Positions 30,138-34,125 of a stretch of 34,125 nucleotides of DNA are shown here, piece by piece. Source of the stretch: Paraburkholderia tuberum STM678 (lineage in GTDB: Bacteria > Pseudomonadota > Gammaproteobacteria > Burkholderiales > Burkholderiaceae). The translations under genes were made by a program, and so were the position numbers. Location: positions 1 through 34,125 of the forward strand of contig NZ_CADFGP010000070.1 in assembly GCF_902833905.1 (NCBI RefSeq), given 5' to 3'. Position 1 is the stretch's first letter; each line of letters begins with the position of its first letter. The notes below the pieces were generated by a model that saw only the letters and a list, made by a program, of their open reading frames with translations, did not search any database and was not told where the DNA came from.

Positions 30138-30758
30138 GGTGCTGGCAAGGGCCAAGGCAAGTCCACGCTGGTGAAGACGGTGGCGCACGCACTGGCGCCG
30201 ATTGCCGGCGAAATCAGCGAAGGCAAAGGCCTGAACATCGGCTACTTTGCACAGCAGGAGCTGGACGTGCTGCGTCCTCTCGACACACCGTTGGAACACA
30301 TGATCCGCCTTGCCAGGGACACGCCAGCGCACCTGCGTGCCCCCGGCCAGAGTGGCATCGAACAATCGCTTCGCACCTTCCTCGGCACCTTCAACTTCAG
30401 TGGTGACATGGGCCATCAGGCGGTCGGCACGATGAGCGGCGGCGAAAAGGCGCGGCTCGTGTTGTGCATGATCGTGTGGCAGCGCCCCAACCTGTTGCTG
30501 CTCGACGAGCCTACCAACCACCTCGACCTGGCCACACGCGAAGCGCTAGGCATGGCACTCAACGAATTCGAAGGCACAGTGTTGCTGGTCAGTCACGACC
30601 GGTCCCTGCTGCGCGCGGTATGTGACGAGTTCTGGCTCGTCACCAAGGGTGGCGTCGAGCCCTTCGACGGCGATCTGGACGACTACCAGCAGTTCCTGCG
30701 CGACGAAGCCCGTCGCATGCGCGAGCAGGCTGCCGCGGAGCAGAAGGTCATCGCCTGA
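30138..30758 (+). pseudogene. ABC-F ATPase, C-terminal nucleotide-binding domain only
   Basis: The second half of an ABC-F protein (Uup/YheS-like, translation-associated ATPase). The frame is open from Walker A (GKGQGKSTLVKT at about 30144) through NIGYFAQQELDVL, the signature TMSGGEKARL, Walker B LLLLDEPTNHLD and the switch LLVSHDRSLL. It ends DEARRMREQAAAEQKVIA at 30758. The first domain, linker and start codon, about 300 residues, are missing; the truncation point lies within 15 bp of the toxin-antitoxin operator. A GTG at 30171 could start translation but would leave Walker A out. Confidence 0.85.
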
Positions 30759-31465
30759 GTTACCTCCAGGCGGGCGGCGGCCATTGCATGGCGGGCGACG
30801 CGCGGACGTTCGCCAACGTCTTCAGCATTCGTGCGGACAAGCGCGCTCCAATGCAAGATATCGGCGGCACAAGCAGCCAGTCGATGCCGCGCCACGGATC
30901 GTGGACGATCCGCCGATCAACCCGGCCGGCGCTCTGCATATCAGGTGACCACCCGTCAGGGACACCTTGGGAGGGCACGTACACGCCTCGGCACGGCGAA
31001 CATCGGCGACGCGTTCGCGCGAATCGTCGTATGGGTTCTACGAAACGATCCAACATGCACAGGTTCCGATCCACCGAACATCAGTGGACTCGGCGCAAGA
31101 TTTAGAACGTGTGAACCTGAACGGCAGAAATAGCGACTACAAACATATCCGCTCCGGTCGTGACAAGGTGGGCGGCGCCCAACATCTCATCAGCGGGGCG
31201 GGTGAGATAGCGGACTATGGTCGGTCATACTGCCCGCCCGAAATAGCGACATTACATCGTTGCCCGAAGCGGAAAGCTCTACTTCTGAGCGCCGTTAAAA
31301 ACGGGGGACTACCGAAGGCCCTCGATCTGCCTTTGTATCCGGCCATCAACGTCGGCGGCATCAACATTGATGCACGCCGGCACAGATGGTCGCTCAGGTA
31401 TCGAACGGGGTGTTTTTTGAGCGGGGGATGAGCGGTATCATCGCGTCCAGCCATGACTCACAACC
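30759..31465. other. 700-bp gap with no recognisable gene
   Basis: Open frames on both strands (for example plus 30967-31431) lack family motifs, good starts and consistent coding character. I found no terminator for either flanking gene. Probably decayed sequence. Confidence 0.4.
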
Positions 31466-33670
31466 CTACTTCGCAGTAGCCGCCGCATTGGCCCGCGCCT
31501 TATGCAATTTTTTGTAGCTGTCGATCAGGCGGTGGTGCCTGTCGAGACCCTCCAGCTTCATACTCGTTGGCGTTAGCCCAAAGAAGCGCACGCTGCCGTC
31601 CACTGTCCCAAGTACCGCGTCCATGCGGGCGTTGCCAAACATTCGACGGAAGTTGACCACGTAGTCGTCCAGTTCAAGGTCGTCATCGAGCATCACCTCC
31701 AGGACCACATTCAAGGCCTGGTAAAACAATCCGCGCTCGACCGTGTTGTCGTTGTACTGCAGAAAAGCTCCGACCAGCTCCTGCCCTTCCTCAAATTGCT
31801 TCAAAGCGAGATGAATCAACAGTTTCAACTCGAGAACTGTTAGCTGCCCCCAGTCCGTATTCTCGTCAAATTCGATGCCGATCAAAGTGGCAATATCGGA
31901 GTGCTCGTCCAGCTCACTGTTCTCCAACCGCTCAAGCAGTGCTGCCAGGGAGGCATTGTCCAGTCGATGCAAGTTCAAAATATCCGCGCGGAACAATAGC
32001 GCCTTGTTTGTGTTATCCCAGATCAAATCCTCTACCGGGTAAACTTCCGAATAATCGGGCACCAAAATCCGACAGGCTACGGCACCCAGTTGGTCATACA
32101 CCGCCGTGTACACCTCTTTGCCCATGTCTTCGAGAATGCCGAACAAGGTTGCTGCTTCCTCGGCATTGGAGTTTTCACCCTGGCCAGAAAAATCCCACTC
32201 AACAAACTCGTAATTCGCTTTGGCGCTGAAAAAGCGCCACGACACCACACCGCTGGAATCAATGAAGTGCTCAACAAAATTGTTTGGTTCAGTCACGGCG
32301 TTACTGACAAAGGTGGGCTGAGGTAAATCGTTCAGGCCTTCAAAACTACGCCCCTGCAGTAATTCCGTCAGACTCCGTTCCAGCGCCACCTCGAAGCTCG
32401 GGTGCGCGCCGAACGAGGCAAAGACACCGCCTGTGCGCGGGTTCATCAAGGTGACGCACATCACCGGGTAGGTCCCACCCAGCGACGCATCCTTTACCAG
32501 CACCGGAAAGCCCTGCTCTTCCAATCCATGAATTCCGGCCAGAATGCCAGGGTATTTCGCCAGCACTTCGTGCGGCACATCAGGCAAAGCGATTTCGCCT
32601 TCCAGAATTTCGCGCTTTACCGCCCGTTCGAAAATTTCGGACAGACATTGCACCTGTGCTTCGGCCAGCGTATTACCGGCACTCATGCCATTGCTGACGA
32701 ACAGGTTCTCGATCAGGTTGGACGGAAAATACACCACTTCGCCGTCCGACTGCCGCACAAACGGCAGCGAACAGATGCCGCGCTCCACATTGCCGGAGTT
32801 GGTGTCGTATAGACGCGAGCCATACAACTCGCCATCGGGATTATAAATTTCGAGGCAGTACTCATCCAGAATTTCAGCCGGCAGCAAATCCTTAGGGCCA
32901 GGCTTGAACCAGCGCTCATTCGGGTAATGCACAAACTCCGCATTGGCGATGTCTTCGCCCCAAAATGCACCGCCATAGAAATGGTTGCAATTCAGTCGCT
33001 CGATAAACTCTCCCAACGCTGACGCCAACGCGCTTTCTTTTGTCGCTCCCTTGCCATTGGTAAAACACATCGGCGAGTGCGCATCGCGAATATGAAGCGA
33101 CCACACATTTGGAACGATATTGCGCCACGAAGCGATCTCTATCTTCATGCCCAAGCCCGCCAGAACGCCCGACATATTGGCGATGGTTTGCTCCAACGGC
33201 AAATCCTTGCCCGCAATATAGGTGCTGGCATCAGAAGCCGACTTCAACGTCAGCAACGACTGAGCATCGGCATCCAGGTTTTCTACCTCTTCAATCACAA
33301 ACTCGGGCCCGGCTTGCACCACTTTTTTCACCGTACAACGGTCGATGAAGCGCAAAATACCTCGGCGGTCCACTTCCGAGATATCCGACGGCAACTCAAC
33401 CTGAATCTTGAAAATCTGTTGGTACCGGTTTTCCGGATCAACGATATTATTCTGCGACAGGCGGATATTTTCGGTAGGAATATTGCGATTTACGCAGTAC
33501 AACTTCACAAAGTAAGCTGCACACAAAGCCGATGAGGCCAGAAAATAATCGAACGGACCAGGCGCCGAGCCATCGCCCTTATAACGGATAGGCTGGTCGG
33601 CCACTACCGTGAAGTCATCGAACTTGGCTTCAAGACGCAGCTTATCGAGAAAATTGACTTTAATTTCCAT
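31466..33670 (-). CDS. ycaO: OsmC-YcaO fusion protein
   Basis: A 734-residue protein with three parts. Residues 1-135 form an OsmC-like domain (NFLDKLRLEAKFDDFTVVAD, then GPFDYFLASSALCAAYFVKL). Residues from about 155 to 560 form the YcaO ATP-binding domain (GKGATKESALASALGEFIER, QCLSEIFERAVKRE, AHPSFEVALERSLTELLQGR). The C-terminal 170 residues look helical and repeat-like. YcaO domains use ATP to activate peptide-backbone amides; the E. coli-type protein is linked to beta-methylthiolation of ribosomal protein S12 with RimO. No precursor peptide or partner gene is nearby, so a stand-alone accessory role is likelier than natural-product synthesis. Codon use looks less GC-rich than the neighbours. 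Confidence 0.9.
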   Translation of the reverse strand: MEIKVNFLDKLRLEAKFDDFTVVADQPIRYKGDGSAPGPFDYFLASSALCAAYFVKLYCVNRNIPTENIRLSQNNIVDPENRYQQIFKIQVELPSDISEVDRRGILRFIDRCTVKKVVQAGPEFVIEEVENLDADAQSLLTLKSASDASTYIAGKDLPLEQTIANMSGVLAGLGMKIEIASWRNIVPNVWSLHIRDAHSPMCFTNGKGATKESALASALGEFIERLNCNHFYGGAFWGEDIANAEFVHYPNERWFKPGPKDLLPAEILDEYCLEIYNPDGELYGSRLYDTNSGNVERGICSLPFVRQSDGEVVYFPSNLIENLFVSNGMSAGNTLAEAQVQCLSEIFERAVKREILEGEIALPDVPHEVLAKYPGILAGIHGLEEQGFPVLVKDASLGGTYPVMCVTLMNPRTGGVFASFGAHPSFEVALERSLTELLQGRSFEGLNDLPQPTFVSNAVTEPNNFVEHFIDSSGVVSWRFFSAKANYEFVEWDFSGQGENSNAEEAATLFGILEDMGKEVYTAVYDQLGAVACRILVPDYSEVYPVEDLIWDNTNKALLFRADILNLHRLDNASLAALLERLENSELDEHSDIATLIGIEFDENTDWGQLTVLELKLLIHLALKQFEEGQELVGAFLQYNDNTVERGLFYQALNVVLEVMLDDDLELDDYVVNFRRMFGNARMDAVLGTVDGSVRFFGLTPTSMKLEGLDRHHRLIDSYKKLHKARANAAATAK

Positions 33671-33848
33671 GGGGAAATTCCAAAAATTGTGCTCAAAATG
33701 ATGTAGCCGCTATTATCCGTCACCAAGTGCAGTTGCTGTTGCAGATCGCGAATGTTGCTAGCGGTGTCCATTGAAGCGCTGACGCTGTCCGTTTTTTCCG
33801 CTAGCGTCGCTTTGCCCCCGGAGCACGAACTCACTGCCCGGAACGACT
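33671..33848. other. Upstream region of ycaO
   Basis: The ycaO promoter should lie here; I could not place a firm -35/-10 pair. An overlapping minus-strand frame (33604-33834) runs into ycaO and is probably not a gene. Confidence 0.3.
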
Positions 33849-34082
33849 GACAAAGCGCAGCACGATAACACTCTCACCGCCATCAATGCGAACAGTGGTG
33901 GAGGCCGCCTAAGAAACATCCAAAGTGCCAAACTGCCTGGCGTTTTTGGTCTGCGCGCTGAGATGTCCGCGGTCCGAGATCAAAAAAATGACCTCCGGTA
34001 TTTGCGCTTGCTGCCTCAGGCCGATGCGCTAATGGCGATGTCCCGAAGACAGTTGACGGTTGGGACGGCGGGTGCGGCATAG
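33849..34082 (+). pseudogene. C-terminal coding remnant of unknown family
   Basis: A plus-strand frame without a start reads DKAQHDNTLTAINANSGGG, then LPGVFGLRAEMSAVRDQKND, then LRYLRLLPQADALMAMSRRQ and ends LTVGTAGAA with a TAG at 34080-34082. The composition is clearly protein-like. A preceding frame (VALPPEHELTARND, near 33805-33847) may be the same gene before a frameshift. I do not recognise the family. Confidence 0.4.
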
Positions 34083-34125
34083 GTTAGGCAACCTTCCGAT
34101 CTTGGTCAATCGATTTTGAGGTCGA

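Noticed and set aside
29823..30521. A 232-residue frame containing the antitoxin at its end
   Set aside because: Its N-terminal 143 residues are antisense to the ABC-F fragment; the ParD start at 30092 has a ribosome binding site.
1..34125. CRISPR arrays, tRNA and rRNA genes
   Set aside because: No regularly spaced direct repeats and no tRNA- or rRNA-like segments were noticed on either strand.

Overview
The window looks like an accessory region (plasmid or genomic island) of a Burkholderiaceae bacterium, most likely Burkholderia, Paraburkholderia or Caballeronia. The basis is high GC, a Burkholderia-type general porin, the style of the LysR and MarR proteins, and a pair of unnamed proteins (28.2-29.4 kb) that I recall from Burkholderia genomes. 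No tRNA, rRNA or CRISPR array was seen.

Left end, 1-3.3 kb: a mosaic of broken pieces. It holds a Tn3-family transposase N-terminus, the C-terminus of a xanthine-dehydrogenase-type molybdoenzyme, a truncated IS6-family element with one terminal repeat, an intact bacteriohemerythrin gene, and an internally deleted IS3-family element.

Centre, 3.3-20.5 kb: an aromatic-acid catabolic locus, all on the minus strand. A promoter with a perfect TTGACA box (20.48-20.51 kb) carries a MarR-type palindrome over its start point. It drives about 16 packed genes: gentisate-type cupin ring-cleavage dioxygenase, MarR regulator, Rieske oxygenase reductase and ferredoxin, aldehyde dehydrogenase, oxygenase beta and alpha subunits (salicylate 5-hydroxylase/anthranilate dioxygenase type), solute-binding protein, UbiD-type decarboxylase, UbiX-type flavin prenyltransferase, MFS carrier, LivH, LivM, LivG, LivF, and a NahE/PhdJ-type hydratase-aldolase. 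An intrinsic terminator ends the run and a separate porin gene follows. Most junctions overlap by 1-8 bases, so the genes look translationally coupled. Entry would be by porin plus ABC and/or MFS import, followed by decarboxylation, hydroxylation, ring cleavage, aldol cleavage to pyruvate plus an aryl aldehyde, and oxidation of the aldehyde. The parts fit two known schemes only partly: hydroxynaphthoate to phthalate (PhdIJK) and salicylate to gentisate (Nag). Neither explains the UbiD/UbiX pair, so the substrate is open and the pathway may be new.

Right of the operon, 20.5-25.1 kb: an FMN split-barrel-like gene with a structured leader, a second MarR gene that is a close paralogue of the operon's own, a LysR regulator, and a convergent 4,5-dihydroxyphthalate-decarboxylase-like gene.

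Right end, 25-34 kb: accessory and decayed genes. These are a Bd3614-like deaminase (possible toxin) with a one-base frameshift, a group II intron reverse-transcriptase fragment fused in frame to a truncated conserved protein, a ParDE-type toxin-antitoxin pair beside a decapitated ABC-F gene, and an OsmC-YcaO fusion gene (ycaO).
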